Source: Pirellulales bacterium (lineage in GTDB: Bacteria; Planctomycetota; Planctomycetia; Pirellulales; JAICIG01). Taken from it: a stretch of 31,254 nt of DNA. The notes beneath the pieces are model-generated. The model saw only the letters and a program-made list of their open reading frames with translations, did no database searches and was not told where the DNA came from. Positions 12,101 through 17,587 of this stretch are shown piece after piece (position 1 is the stretch's first letter; every line of letters starts with the position of its first letter). A program made the position numbers and the translations under genes. The stretch spans positions 1-31,254 of the forward strand of contig JAICIG010000025.1 of assembly GCA_025924495.1 (NCBI GenBank). The letters are read 5' to 3'.

Positions 12101-12374
12101 AAAGCTTGGCCGGTCGATGTTGATTTCCGCCGACCCGGCGCCATCCGCGGCCGGAAAACTCAAACTCGTGCGGAAAGGTCCGGTCGCCTACTATCTTTTC
12201 GCCGAAAATTCCGACGACTTCCGGTTGATCTCCGAACAATTGGTCGGCGAAGCCGACGTCTTGCGAGCGCAGATCTACGGCCGCGCCTTCAGCAAAGACA
12301 GCGGAGTCGAGGTCATCCTCGAGCAGTTGTCGATTCGCGCCGAATCGTTCACAGCACCCGATAAGTCTCCCTGA
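156..12374 (+). CDS. Giant exported TPR-repeat protein with duplicated DUF1583-like beta domains (4072 aa)
   Basis: The start is supported by AGAGGAG at 141-147 and by a clear signal peptide (MTRWMLALRMFLVALLVLAAGQAARA, cleaved near residue 26). Residues about 30 to 2640 are alpha-helical with many TPR-like units (recurring A..Y...L...P.(D/N)). They are interrupted near residues 972-1050 by a non-TPR linker, and near residue 1300 by a Ser/Thr/Arg-rich low-complexity stretch. The last third alternates helical segments with Gly/Trp/Tyr-rich beta segments resembling concanavalin/LamG-type sandwiches, such as RLVFLLEPDGVALHWMTD and RLALLLEPSGVAVHWLTD. These resemble the planctomycete DUF1583 family, but I assign that from memory. 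A unit of about 630 residues occurs twice (from residues 2643 and 3271), and a third, partial beta domain closes the protein after about 3865. No catalytic motif is visible. A role as an envelope or extracellular protein scaffold is inference. Translation is probably coupled to the upstream adaptor gene, which it overlaps by 4 bp. Many antisense ORFs here are high-GC shadows. Confidence 0.93.
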   Translation: MTRWMLALRMFLVALLVLAAGQAARAQDDADEARERQIIERFMTVLEKNPRRGTALDRIYGYHVERGTLDKLAKTYQERTAQDADDGASWMIVGLLESQRGHDAAAVAAFQQAERTDAKNYLASYYLGQSLVLVGQPEAAAAAFERAIERKPPPAELLEVFQSLGRVYQRAQRNEQALAVWTRLEKQFPDDARVQEQIASTLAEEGQHAEALTRYQKLAQATNDRYRQSLFRMEAGELELKLGQTAEALAGFETMLADLNPDSWLYREVRRRIEEAFLRNDDQAGLAKYYAGWLKKHDDDVDAMARLAHTLAAQGRVPEAQNWLEKAIKLAPSRKELRLTFIEQLVYDQRWPEAIAQYEALDKTDPDNPDYLREWGQLVLRDKSRDEAQRKQAAAKVWRRLAIARPKDPLAATQVADLFRHAEMTDEALELYRRAVELDPDSPQYREYLGEYYHTLKRSEEALTTWRAIAAGPNRNAKNLARLAEVLSGFGYLKEAVDTMGQACELEEDDFSRQLAYAELLGQDRQFDKALAQLEIAEKLAGNDEEHEGVLTQQIKIYEGAERLAAQIEALGQRLESDAKAGAGDWYRLARLREAARQLPEATAAINKSLALDGKSARALGAAARIEEASGNLLDAANTYRKLAAIDRRSRTLYLTEVAKLEARLGRRDDALAAGRELLAAAPGNPEHYEFFAELCFQLGESEEGLETLRRSLRANPSDPKVLLTLARTLADRFRTDEAIELYWRAFEKATELEPKLDMVSRLTELYLQTNHFDRLLERLERLRREARKSRELSICVAQAYHAAGDYGTAGQELVRLLSQNPSDTQLLQQLSTLMEAEGDLDEAAKYQQQLVRLAPGKETETRLALLLTRNGQTEEASAIWQRLTEREEDPEKVLSAIGSLISSGKLETALAVTDRALRERPDDWEMLYREVQALAADKPQEAAVRCRKIMALDRNDDELSSEAKALKARTARQPTGASSRQTPLVGQMPQVQSRIQLIYQIRDVTGLQVRNYYGNQSRLWAPGDFGQARMAALAWLLAFAEKDGKQDAFLAEQKQSRDEVEKSDDASRRLRARWDWYYLQAVRQDYPAMFEAARALADGDDPSGQWVYLASLSSRTVTPNRTTTSRSAGGGDDGIEPLAADELQRMLAAYRSLRKKRPEFFAQSGYYGQLALNNVSSELRRAKRTDEEQQIYAEALDAVDQSASIVSMLSFAGQRGDAAKAIELLDKLGRQHGNRRGPIGANYSSSVAQALAQLMGKQAEAKQHAEVLRLYDRYWAYVLQQKRAASRPSSTRRSSTNANSPYYQIYGASNATNVRISFPLPNDYFDAGGIMLLRNAYEIYKRDDLLSDLLAHLRAAAADPQRGADRIYPQLAVAYVESWQESPREAVDEFARACEFAPDDLDLKLELAELCETNGDLEEALELADTITPLDQTTMQRRELLALRVAVRSGGIERARQAAERLFGLRLDAELQVELAAQMRQLGMHDLAEAVVSRARRQAGNRTAALVALMLQYQGQNQPDVAAQVAHQILRRAPARQNNLNSGQTSEDVARAQAIQVLARLGKLKEMIERAEAQLKNSPHSVQIHQTLAEYYQAAGDRKKSVEMYQQMAAARPDDARLQYQTAQQLSQAGDPAAAVEHYVAAIKKEPRLFRNNYWQVEQTFRQAKKEDDLIKLLEEIDLKSLGDYNTITNLIQNMTRTPEQRAQAMKLFKMAWEAFPTQRDQLLGRIYDNQFWTLPEAYGYARDAIIPKAGVAPADAWSGVARVMSYSSDGRVNSLVTRFLDAAAQRNDLESVEAELKTAVKNFPQWTGGKLLLVLVQTRRGQPDQARAAIEELLANRRSPLPSYVCWVAGQELENRGELSDLAIKLYESTIDNADVRLDYSYSPLKRLVGIYHQAGRDEEARALVLKLARDSNYDNYDPSYAAYQRVENRTAIGQQLLELGYVADAAKTYNDLMADKESFEISQQFGGRNYQQQAEQGLAKAMQNLKPENLRRTIDSLLSPPKDDDRNGPAVDLLLMVQPRDLSRAELTSMLARVLKSAEADPSSRASARSKANALAGDYPGDFSAQIAAALAAFAGGQEDEVNTAVERLQKLVAETPLEEVAEGDRPNSRQRTEAAQQVGLWLVARECLKRESLRPMGDRLAVRALQAARRQLDPIYALAMLRERGQAELDRGDRAAAERSWGEMLKLVLPEPSEPKNEPGKAARPAQGVKKSARLGVVRDDVAAWHRPWIPLAASLMFFAGDASAQIAFAENAVLMSQLAWLEPLERLEAAGAERRPPVSGAKPPQKTSGLPAATLEQFDQALEIAALAAEHGLHELSLRAMRDSLRPGPPVLPMKAMQRGGVRIVSTSPSNRSGDDQTQIAQRVETRLSRLDALWKQHAAPPADVYQALAEAVMPRGRPGEILLYAPPLTVASLGRPMSAGKMLADWAVRGECADRLREQIAKRMPQPLAQLPGHVLLAQLALATGDRQAAAEHLDWLRERLAGETLQNSAELACHAALPALDDPALAAKALGIVEAAAANLSAQSRQNSNDEPAASLLLLVARHQLRTGAAEAGRKTLQNYLAVSQQMNVRYSGDYGVYRRKQQLAKAAYEFAVAKQVEDALDMLGQYSDTTIASNYGQIDVSQATVALFRQLGSMPAAERYEKLKQWSLPAKDRKIVRLLAAFVPYENLPEAFAGAAGLATPAHATGNVESTLTALVEAAQASGKLEELAAAAQAAVNDPNQKIENAGALAVLVELAQGRPQEARRAAEAVKAQLSESTPPKEDRAQPTRWGDYLAARACAVSSELNDLGGELLSSMLIYAQRTQDQAMIARLRIDLGELALKRCGAEREDHVARLIPWQPAVYLDASAHRSGAAKPWWAADGKQAVHVGGAASDHLVFNYPLTGEFEISADLLDGAWGEANLSFGGLCLDAYAFSQNALVYPPGRHEQLVRKAPSIRSGAFNHYQVRVDPGSVQFLINGQTIYREKEPSSAAPWLTLFTNRERRTAFRNVQIKGHPKIPREVQLVVGDRLDGWLANFYGESQPARIYQGAPNDNSGGYYRFGNRSFYDYDWRAADGIIRGGRASGLAPGAQSRLYYMRPLRDGESLRYEFLYEPGATHVHPALDRLVFLLEPDGVALHWMTDGEADAGLASDNVAFESARRRGPGRLPLKGNEWNAVELRLAEGEVALKLNGEEVYRRPMEASNDRLFSFFHFKDRTAVQVRNVLLAGDDWPRELSETQLANLLSPIDPKADIDPGRLAEMLLGEENVYLGTWQTWQASRSLPAAQRYALLRDWVLPGSVHGSVVRMYGDFTPTDPAPPVAESVSAPSPPLDDAFRRVHHGGDLVGPAFELVSIAIALGKLDELRAEVEARGAPDKYTEQSKMALLTLIAVAAEDDERAQQSLAMLYPLVKNTPKEEAEHLRWPALAAAWAARQRPALQPIALTMLNQIADGSQGTGARWERISRHLRARALLTSRPDGNVAYGAPLALNQWREANHPTASSRGNGHPRMHWQHRPGELMHYAGHDHDYVYFGVPLQGDFELEAELTTFGWREVTTSYASLAFGALYDQKSYWLSSFERTRPKGAIAPPLEWLGQWYRYRLSVKDGQYAAFVNDRQIFSERLPEHPDPWLAFHCWGPYLGEVRQVRITGSPSVPETINLSAAANLDSWLAEYYGESVAGDNAAWSKRGEEIFGRKLADAGEGVRQSLLQYHRPLFEDGQIDYEFYYQPGEAAVAPTLDRLALLLEPSGVAVHWLTDAQYDRTGLTPDNRAIEQQNRRGPAVLPLKEHAWNQVRLSLTADTISLQLNGMEIYQRNLEPTNQRMFGLYHDAANSEARVRNVIYRGDWPKSLPALADQELAASPADRAVLDAKKLTAQLKFDFRGNKPIPGELAPVPQKAATFISRSGAGAKIVLPVGQEKPNAVGYETRFRLRGDFEIVATYSALKTTPAPKALGPGIDLHLRLDGADTPDLIIERRHLEDGRQIAESFFAFELPEKLGRSMLISADPAPSAAGKLKLVRKGPVAYYLFAENSDDFRLISEQLVGEADVLRAQIYGRAFSKDSGVEVILEQLSIRAESFTAPDKSP
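8082..9965 (+). repeat. Internal tandem duplication in the giant protein, copy 1
   Basis: Protein-level repeat inside the giant gene, residues about 2643-3270. It begins with the helical segment PAAERYEKLKQWSLP, runs through a helical stretch into a beta domain (GEFEIS... near 8829), then LDGWLANFYGES (residue 3018), and ends after the RLVFLLEPDGVALHWMTD and FRNV/VRNV strands. Copy 2 starts 1884 bp later. Corresponding points are spaced 628-635 residues apart. Confidence 0.75.
9966..11690 (+). repeat. Internal tandem duplication in the giant protein, copy 2
   Basis: Second copy, residues about 3271-3845, starting PAAQRYALLRDWVLP and matching copy 1 in order: helical stretch, GDFELE beta domain, LDSWLAEYYGES (residue 3653 against 3018 in copy 1), RLALLLEPSGVAVHWLTD and the VRNVIYRGDWP ending. 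The copies are clearly diverged at residue level, so the duplication is old. Confidence 0.75.
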
Positions 12375-12401
12375 ACGCCGGCCGACCGCTGCCTTTCGGC
12401 G

Positions 12402-12422
12402 CGCGGGGGGCATCGCCCCGCG
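12402..12422 (+). terminator. GC-rich hairpin after the giant gene, possible terminator
   Basis: CGCGGGG (12402-12408) and CCCCGCG (12416-12422) form a perfect 7-bp stem with a 7-nt loop, 27 nt after the stop of the giant gene. No clear T tract follows (TAGGTTAC), so intrinsic termination is uncertain. The position is right for a 3'-end structure. Confidence 0.4.
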
Positions 12423-12471
12423 TAGGTTACTGCCCACTGGGCTGAGCCAACTCGACTACATCGTCTAGAGC

Positions 12472-12849
12472 GTGATTCTCGATGACGATCCGTTGTTGTC
12501 GGCACGGTGCGACGTCGAGATCGCCGTTAAGCTGGTCGCTTACCTGCAATGTCCGGAGATGCTGGCCAAACTCCGGCAGCCGCCGACGTCGGCCAGCTGC
12601 GGCGTGGCCGGCTGAGCGGGGGCGCTGGCGGCCGCCGCTGAGGCTCTCGCCGACGTCCCGCCCTATGCTTCGCTGGTGCGGCAGTCAGCCGGCAACCAGA
12701 CCATCGCACGCCAGATGCGATCGTCGTGCGCTACGACGACGCAGTTCAACCGCGAGACGCGAGCGTCGAAATTGGGAATCGTGCTTTCCTCGCTGACTGC
12801 AGAGGCGCCGCCGAAGAATTTTCTGACGGCTCGCGCCGCTTACCATTAG
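12472..12849 (+). pseudogene. Possible decayed reading frame, unrecognised
   Basis: One frame from GTG at 12472 reads 47 codons with GC-rich third positions (VAYLQCPEMLAKLR and others), meets TGA at 12613-12615, then stays open for 77 more codons to TAG at 12847-12849 (including LADVPPYASLVRQSAGNQ). No ribosome-binding site precedes it. Codon use resembles neighbouring genes, which would fit a gene broken by one stop. I recognise no family, and GC-rich DNA often gives such frames by chance. Treat it as a weak candidate only. Confidence 0.2.
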
Positions 12850-13223
12850 GCGATGCGGCTCGCTGCATGCGGAATCAGGACGAGTTGCTGATCAGAAAAT
12901 CGCTGTACGATCACTTCTGGCAGCACGACCTCGTTCGACCTTTGCTTGAAGCGGGACGCGCAGCGGCGATCCGCTTTCGCGAACCCGTTACGCCACGGTA
13001 GCTGAACTCTGTGGGCTGTTTCATCCGCTGGCGAAGCGCAGCATTGCCTGGCAAAATCGTGCACGCGAAATTGCTTGGCGGCATGGAACTCGAGACTATC
13101 GGCAACTTGATCGAACGCCGCAATCTGCACGTTGCTCGTCGAAAAAAGCCCGAAATCGAGGAGGAAGTCTCGGCTTCCAGATTCCCAGATTCCAGCTCGT
13201 ACGGTGCCATTTCCATCTCCTGA
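12850..13223. other. Intergenic stretch without a supported gene
   Basis: Short ORFs exist on both strands (for example 13011-13223 + and 12846-13130 -), but none shows a recognisable motif, a ribosome-binding site or a hydrophobic segment. They overlap one another on opposite strands. I see no tRNA, riboswitch or insertion-sequence end here. Confidence 0.5.
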
Positions 13224-13278
13224 CTTCTGTCTCGCTTCCCTGTCTACCGTCTACTGTCTGCTGTCTACTTCTCTGTCA
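13224..13278. repeat. Short degenerate CTGTCTAC-type tandem tract
   Basis: The tract repeats variants of CTGTCTAC and CTGTCTGC (TGTCTACCGTCTACTGTCTG and similar) for about 50 bases, immediately downstream of the minus-strand GTPase gene and reaching into its stop codon. It is one-strand pyrimidine-rich simple sequence, with no coding value visible. Confidence 0.5.
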
Positions 13279-14268
13279 CGTATGTAGTTCCACAATGTCT
13301 TTGTCGTGCAAAATGTAATCGGCCTTGGCGACGCTGCCGTCGTGCATGGCGGCGCCCCAGACGCGGGCAAACTTGAAGTTCTCGGCCAGATCCTTATGGA
13401 CGAGGGCCGCGACATCGAGCACAGTGTCGCCGCGGCGGACGGTAAACGGACGCTCGAAGTCGGCGCTTTTGGCGGTTGGCAGCTTGGTATAGACGCGCAC
13501 GACGTCGAGCGCGGCAAAGATGGCGTTCCGCAGCGTTTCCAGCCCGTCGCCGCGCTGGGCGGAGATGACGAACTCCTGAAAATCGAGCGGGCAGAGCTCG
13601 TGCAGCAATTCGAGCCGCTCGGCGGCGCCGGGCACGTCGATCTTGTTCGGCGCAAGCAGCGTCTGCGTGTAGGAAATGCCGACGTCTTCTTCGTCCAGGC
13701 TCGAGGTTCTCGCCATCCGCGTCTTGGTGCCATTGAGGCGATCAAGCAGCTCCTGGAATTGCTCGATCCCTTCGTCGGCGCCGAGGTCCACCAGCAGCAC
13801 CGCGACGTCGGCGGCGCGGATCAGGCCTTGCATGTAGGGCTCGAGATAGTCGGCTGTGACGGGCGGCGTGTCGAGAAGCTGCACCATGACGTCCTCCCAC
13901 GGCATCATGCCCGGCAGAGGCGCGCGCGTGGTGAACGGATAAGGAGCAATCTCTGGCGTCGCTCGCGTGAGACTGGCCAGCAGTTGGCTTTTGCCCGCGT
14001 TCGGACCGCCGAGCAGAATCGCCGTGCCGGCGCCTTGCCGGGGAATGCGGACGCTATGACCCTTCTTGCCCGCCTTGCGCTCGACCTCCAGTTCCTTCTT
14101 GGCCTTGCTGATTTTCTGTTTCAGCTCCGACTGCAGCTTTTCCGAGGCCTTGTGCTTGGGCATCTCGCGCAGCATGACCTCGAGCCACTTCAGCTCCTCC
14201 TCGGTCGTCTGGGCGCGGCGATATTGTTCTTCCGCCTTGTGATATTGCGGGGTCAGGTTGGTGGCCAT
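13276..14268 (-). CDS. DRG/Obg-like GTPase with C-terminal TGS domain
   Basis: A 330-residue protein. An N-terminal Lys/Glu-rich helical region (1-75) precedes a G domain with G1 GGPNAGKS (87-94), a G2-type PFTT (111-114), G3 DTPP (133-136, where DTPG is usual), G4 NKID (208-211) and a G5-like SAQ (236-238). It ends with a TGS domain (about 255-330, with [17 protein letters not shown] and the closing D.D.VELH strand). This order is that of the DRG branch of the Obg superfamily, GTP-binding proteins tied to ribosomes or translation factors in archaea and eukaryotes; the bacterial role is not established here. An insertion of about 20 residues lies between G3 and G4 (about 180-200). The gene is convergent with the stretch downstream of the giant gene and divergent from the ROK gene, with about 250 bp of shared upstream DNA. 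I saw no convincing promoter pair there, only small GC hairpins (14322-14335). Confidence 0.88.
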   Translation of the reverse strand: MATNLTPQYHKAEEQYRRAQTTEEELKWLEVMLREMPKHKASEKLQSELKQKISKAKKELEVERKAGKKGHSVRIPRQGAGTAILLGGPNAGKSQLLASLTRATPEIAPYPFTTRAPLPGMMPWEDVMVQLLDTPPVTADYLEPYMQGLIRAADVAVLLVDLGADEGIEQFQELLDRLNGTKTRMARTSSLDEEDVGISYTQTLLAPNKIDVPGAAERLELLHELCPLDFQEFVISAQRGDGLETLRNAIFAALDVVRVYTKLPTAKSADFERPFTVRRGDTVLDVAALVHKDLAENFKFARVWGAAMHDGSVAKADYILHDKDIVELHT

Positions 14269-14526
14269 GCGGGCAGCAGTCGCTCCGGAACAGGAAGAAT
14301 TGCCTGTAATTTAATGTGCCGGGCCGCAATCGGCCAGTTGCGCATCGGCGTGAGCCGCTTCGTCGGCACCCCCTGATAGCCATCTGCGGATTAACGGCGA
14401 GCCGTGCACGAGCCTGCTTGGGCTGCGTCATCTCCCTCTGACGCTCTCGAATCGATATGATTTCAAGGGGGGCTACGGTGAACCTGGAGCGGTGACGCTT
14501 CCAACGCGTTCGATGAGGCATTGGTC

Positions 14527-15615
14527 GTGAGCTACTTGATTGGGGTCGATATCGGCGGAACGACAACCACGCTTGCCGTCGGTAACGATCGAGGCGAGGT
14601 GTTGCATGTCGCCGGCCAGTTTGCCACGCGATCCGAACAAGGGCCGCAAGAAGTGACGCGGATCATCGCCGAGCAAGCGGTGAAGGCCGTGGAGTCGGCG
14701 GGCGGATCGATCGACGACGTGGTGGCCGTGGGGCTGGCCACGCCAGGGCCGGCCACCATGGATGGCGTGTTGCTCAAGTCCCCGAATCTTAACCCAGAGC
14801 AATGGGACAAGTTTCCGATCCGGGCGGAGCTGGAGCGAGCCTTTCAAGTCCGCCGCCCGGGGCTAGGCGTGCGTTATTTGGGCGATGGGCAGGCGGCAGC
14901 CCTGGGAGAATTTGCGATCCGCAGCCGGTTGATGAAATGGAAGCAAGCGGCAACGTTGCCTGACGAGCCCCTGTCTTCGCTGTTCATGGTCATCGTGGGG
15001 ACGGGCCTGGGAGGCGGGGCAGTGCAGGAAGGCAAGGTCGTTCGCGGTCGCGCGGGACGGGCCGGCCACGCCGGGCACATCTCGTTGCCGGTGGATGCGT
15101 TTCGCTACGAGCACGATCGCCAATTGCTGGTTGGCAATTCGTACTGCACCGCCGAGTCGGCGATCTCATTGACGGCCCTTACGCATCAACTTCCCTATCG
15201 GCTGTCGCTCGACTGCTGGCAAAATCACGCTCTGCAATCGGCGGCGGGTTCGGCGCGTGATAAAGCCAAACTCCTCCGCGGCCTGGCGGACGCCGGCGAT
15301 GCCTTGGCGCTCGAGCTGTTCGACGACCAGGCGCGGGCTTTGGGCATCGCGCTGCTCAACGTCAACTATCTAGGCGACTACGACCTGTTAGTTATCGGCG
15401 GCGGCGTCTGCGACCTGGCGCCCGCGATGCGAGACCGGTATATGCGGGGAGTTCTCGATTCGTATCGGCGGCACGCCTTGGATGGCTTTCGGCGAGACGT
15501 GGCCATCGAGTATTCCATCTGCGGCGACGACGCGCCGGCAATCGGGGCGCTCACATGGGTTTCCGCCGAGACGAAGTGCAACCTTGCGTTTCGCACATTC
15601 GAATCTGCATCATGA
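14527..15615 (+). CDS. ROK-family sugar kinase/regulator-like protein
   Basis: Starting at GTG 14527 gives 362 residues. It is preferred over TTG 14521 because GATGAGG (14512-14518) lies 8 nt upstream of the GTG but only 2 nt from the TTG. Visible ROK features: the phosphate-1 loop DIGGT (8-12); GLATPGP with LLKSPNL; GDGQAAALGE, whose Asp (about 120) matches the catalytic base of NDA..AALGE; and the GTGLGGG phosphate-2 loop (158-164) followed by GRAGHAGHI. The usual zinc cluster CxCGxxGCxE is degraded: only YCTAES remains after the GH motif. ROK enzymes phosphorylate glucose-type sugars with ATP in the cytoplasm. Without a DNA-binding domain this would be a kinase rather than a repressor, but loss of the zinc site leaves activity open. 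The next gene starts 15 bp after the stop on the same strand. Confidence 0.85.
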   Translation: MSYLIGVDIGGTTTTLAVGNDRGEVLHVAGQFATRSEQGPQEVTRIIAEQAVKAVESAGGSIDDVVAVGLATPGPATMDGVLLKSPNLNPEQWDKFPIRAELERAFQVRRPGLGVRYLGDGQAAALGEFAIRSRLMKWKQAATLPDEPLSSLFMVIVGTGLGGGAVQEGKVVRGRAGRAGHAGHISLPVDAFRYEHDRQLLVGNSYCTAESAISLTALTHQLPYRLSLDCWQNHALQSAAGSARDKAKLLRGLADAGDALALELFDDQARALGIALLNVNYLGDYDLLVIGGGVCDLAPAMRDRYMRGVLDSYRRHALDGFRRDVAIEYSICGDDAPAIGALTWVSAETKCNLAFRTFESAS

Positions 15616-15630
15616 GCCTTTGAGGCCAGG

Positions 15631-16674
15631 ATGAAACTAGCGATGCTTGCTTGTCATAAAGCCGCCGCGTTCGAGGCGCAATTCGCCGGCCTACTCTGTT
15701 CGATGATCCTGGGGGTCTGCTCAATCGCAGCGGCCGAGGAGCCTGCGACGTCCTGCTCGCAGGAAAAGGTGCGCCAGGCTGTCGTGGCGGGGCTGAAAAT
15801 TGTGACTGCGGCGGCGAAGAATTATCCGAGCAACCAGACCTGCTTCTCGTGCCATCATCAAACGCTGCCCATGCTGGCGGTCGTAGCGGCTCGCGAGCGC
15901 AAGCTGAACGTCAACGAAGAGCTGCTGCCGGCGCAGGGAGAGTTCACGCGGGCGTCGTTTCACGAAGACTTGGACGATCTCAAGCAGGGTCGCGGTATCG
16001 GCGGTCGAGCGATGACCGTCGCCTACGGGCTGTGGGCGTTGCGACTGGCCGAGCTTACACCCGATGAAACGAGCGAGGCCATGGCCGTCTACCTGCTCAA
16101 GACCCAGCATGACGACGGCCACTGGTCGAAACAAACCGTCCGCCCGCCGCTGGAAGACTCTAATGTCACCTGCACGGTATTGGCGGCCTACGGGCTGCAG
16201 AAGTTCGCCGCCGAGAATCAGCGAGCCGAAGCCGATGGGGCGATCAATAAGGCCAAGCGTTGGTTGGCCGAGGCAAAGCTCGAGAGTCAGGAGGACCGCG
16301 CCGCGCGACTGCTGGGCATCGGTTGGCTCGGCGGCGAAGAGACCAGTTTGGCCGCCGCCCGCGAACAGCTCTTGTCTGCGCAACGAGACGACGGCGGCTG
16401 GGGGCAACTCGATGAAATGCCCAGCGATGCCTACGCAACAGGCCAAACGCTGTTCGTATTGCAAGCGACCGGTCTTGAAACCTCGGCGGCCGCCTATCAG
16501 CGAGGCATGAGCTTCTTGCTGCGCTCACAGTGCGAGGACGGCTCATGGCGGGTCATTACTCGGTCGAAGCCGGTGCAGCCCTATTTCGACAACGGCGACC
16601 CGCACGGCAAGAACCAATTCATTTCAATTCCGGCCACCTGCTGGGCCGTCGCCGCTCTGGCGGCCGGCTCTTGA
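15631..16674 (+). CDS. Secreted terpenoid-cyclase-fold (squalene cyclase-like repeat) protein with CxxCH
   Basis: A 347-residue protein with a long N-terminal leader whose hydrophobic core is LLCSMILGVCSIAAA, with likely cleavage before EEP near residue 36. A CFSCHH sequence at 71-76 matches the covalent haem attachment motif CxxCH. It is followed by alpha-alpha toroid repeats marked by Q..DG.W motifs: QHDDGHW (about 159), QRDDGGWGQ (about 252) and QCEDGSW (about 300). These are the QW-type repeats of prenyltransferase/squalene-hopene cyclase folds. At about 350 residues it is roughly half the size of true hopene cyclases, and no DxDD catalytic motif is visible, so hopanoid synthesis is unlikely. 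A periplasmic haem- or metal-binding repeat protein is the better guess. The gene begins 15 bp after the ROK gene with GAGG at 15621-15624, so the two may be cotranscribed although no functional link is evident. Confidence 0.8.
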   Translation: MKLAMLACHKAAAFEAQFAGLLCSMILGVCSIAAAEEPATSCSQEKVRQAVVAGLKIVTAAAKNYPSNQTCFSCHHQTLPMLAVVAARERKLNVNEELLPAQGEFTRASFHEDLDDLKQGRGIGGRAMTVAYGLWALRLAELTPDETSEAMAVYLLKTQHDDGHWSKQTVRPPLEDSNVTCTVLAAYGLQKFAAENQRAEADGAINKAKRWLAEAKLESQEDRAARLLGIGWLGGEETSLAAAREQLLSAQRDDGGWGQLDEMPSDAYATGQTLFVLQATGLETSAAAYQRGMSFLLRSQCEDGSWRVITRSKPVQPYFDNGDPHGKNQFISIPATCWAVAALAAGS

Positions 16675-16750
16675 ACCGCCGCCCGGGCTGCATGGCGACT
16701 GAATGCTTTTGGCGATCGGTTGTCTAGCCTTAAGCGAATCTGGCCGGCGA

Positions 16751-17587
16751 TTAATCTCTGTTTTGCTGGCGATGCATCTGGAGAAGATGCTGCTCGTGTC
16801 CGGATGTGCCGCCGGCATTCATCGCCATGTTGCCGCCGTCCATGGGAATGATCGCGCCGGTGATCCATTCCGATGCATCTGATGCCAGCAGCACCGCGAG
16901 CCCCATGATATCTTTCGGCTGGCCGAGGCGGCCGGCAGGAATGCCGCGCAGAAATCGGCCCTCCAAGGTCGAATCTTCGTGCATGCGAGCGGTAAGGCCA
17001 GGATTAATGACTTGAGCCGGCGTGACGCAGTTCACGCGGACTCCGCGGTAACTCCATTCGGTGCTGAGTTCTCGCGTCATCTGAATGACGGCGCCCATCG
17101 CCATGCTGTAGGCAATATGTCCGCGACCGAGCGCCGTTGAACTGGCCAGCGAGCCGATGTTCATGATTGAACCGCGGCCCTGGCCAAGCATCCGCCGCCC
17201 GGCTGCCTGGCACATCGCAAAGCGGCCGACCACCAGATTTTGCAGTACACGGTGCAAGTCGGCGATCGTCAACTCTTCAGGCTTCGCCAGGTGCCCGTCG
17301 CCGGCGATATTGGCGAGAAAATCAATCCGGCCGAATTCAGCATCGACTTGTCGAAACAGTTCGGCAATGGCCTCCGGGTCGGAGACATTCGTGGCGGCGA
17401 CGATGACCTTGCGCTGCATCGCGCGCAGCGTTTCAGCCGTTGCCTCGGCGCCGGCAAGATTGCGGTCGACCAGCATGAGGTCGGCGCCTGCTTCGGCTAC
17501 GGCGACAGCAGTCGCCTGGCCCAATCCCTGCGCGGCGCCAGACACGACGGCAACTTTGCCAGAGAGATCGAACAGGCTTGTCGTCAT
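16751..17587 (-). CDS. Short-chain dehydrogenase/reductase with catalytic Lys replaced by Met
   Basis: A 278-residue classical SDR. The nucleotide-binding motif SGAAQGLGQ lies at 16-24, acidic Asp41 after strand 2 (LMLVDRN) favours NAD(H), the NNAG-equivalent NIAG is at 93-96, and the catalytic Ser region NIGS is at 143-146. Tyr160 is present, but the YxxxK motif reads Y-S-M-A-M, so position 164 is Met instead of Lys. The C-terminal PMDGG (249-252) is typical, followed by a tail of about 25 residues rich in Gly, His and Gln. Start ATG 17587 has AAGGA 6 nt upstream. The reaction would be NAD-dependent oxidation or reduction of an alcohol or keto group in the cytosol, but the substrate is unknown. 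Loss of the Lys, which lowers the Tyr pKa and binds the cofactor ribose, may impair catalysis. The gene is convergent with the cyclase-fold gene, with 76 bp between the stops. Confidence 0.88.
   Translation of the reverse strand: MTTSLFDLSGKVAVVSGAAQGLGQATAVAVAEAGADLMLVDRNLAGAEATAETLRAMQRKVIVAATNVSDPEAIAELFRQVDAEFGRIDFLANIAGDGHLAKPEELTIADLHRVLQNLVVGRFAMCQAAGRRMLGQGRGSIMNIGSLASSTALGRGHIAYSMAMGAVIQMTRELSTEWSYRGVRVNCVTPAQVINPGLTARMHEDSTLEGRFLRGIPAGRLGQPKDIMGLAVLLASDASEWITGAIIPMDGGNMAMNAGGTSGHEQHLLQMHRQQNRD

Noticed and set aside
12780..12880. tRNA-like D-arm on the minus strand (GCCTAATGGTAAG)
   Set aside because: The surrounding sequence does not form an acceptor stem, an anticodon arm or a T-loop with TTCGA, so it is not a tRNA.
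13306..14376. Long plus-strand ORF of 356 codons
   Set aside because: It lies antisense to the GTPase gene, whose G motifs and TGS domain are unmistakable. The plus-strand translation has no recognisable domain.
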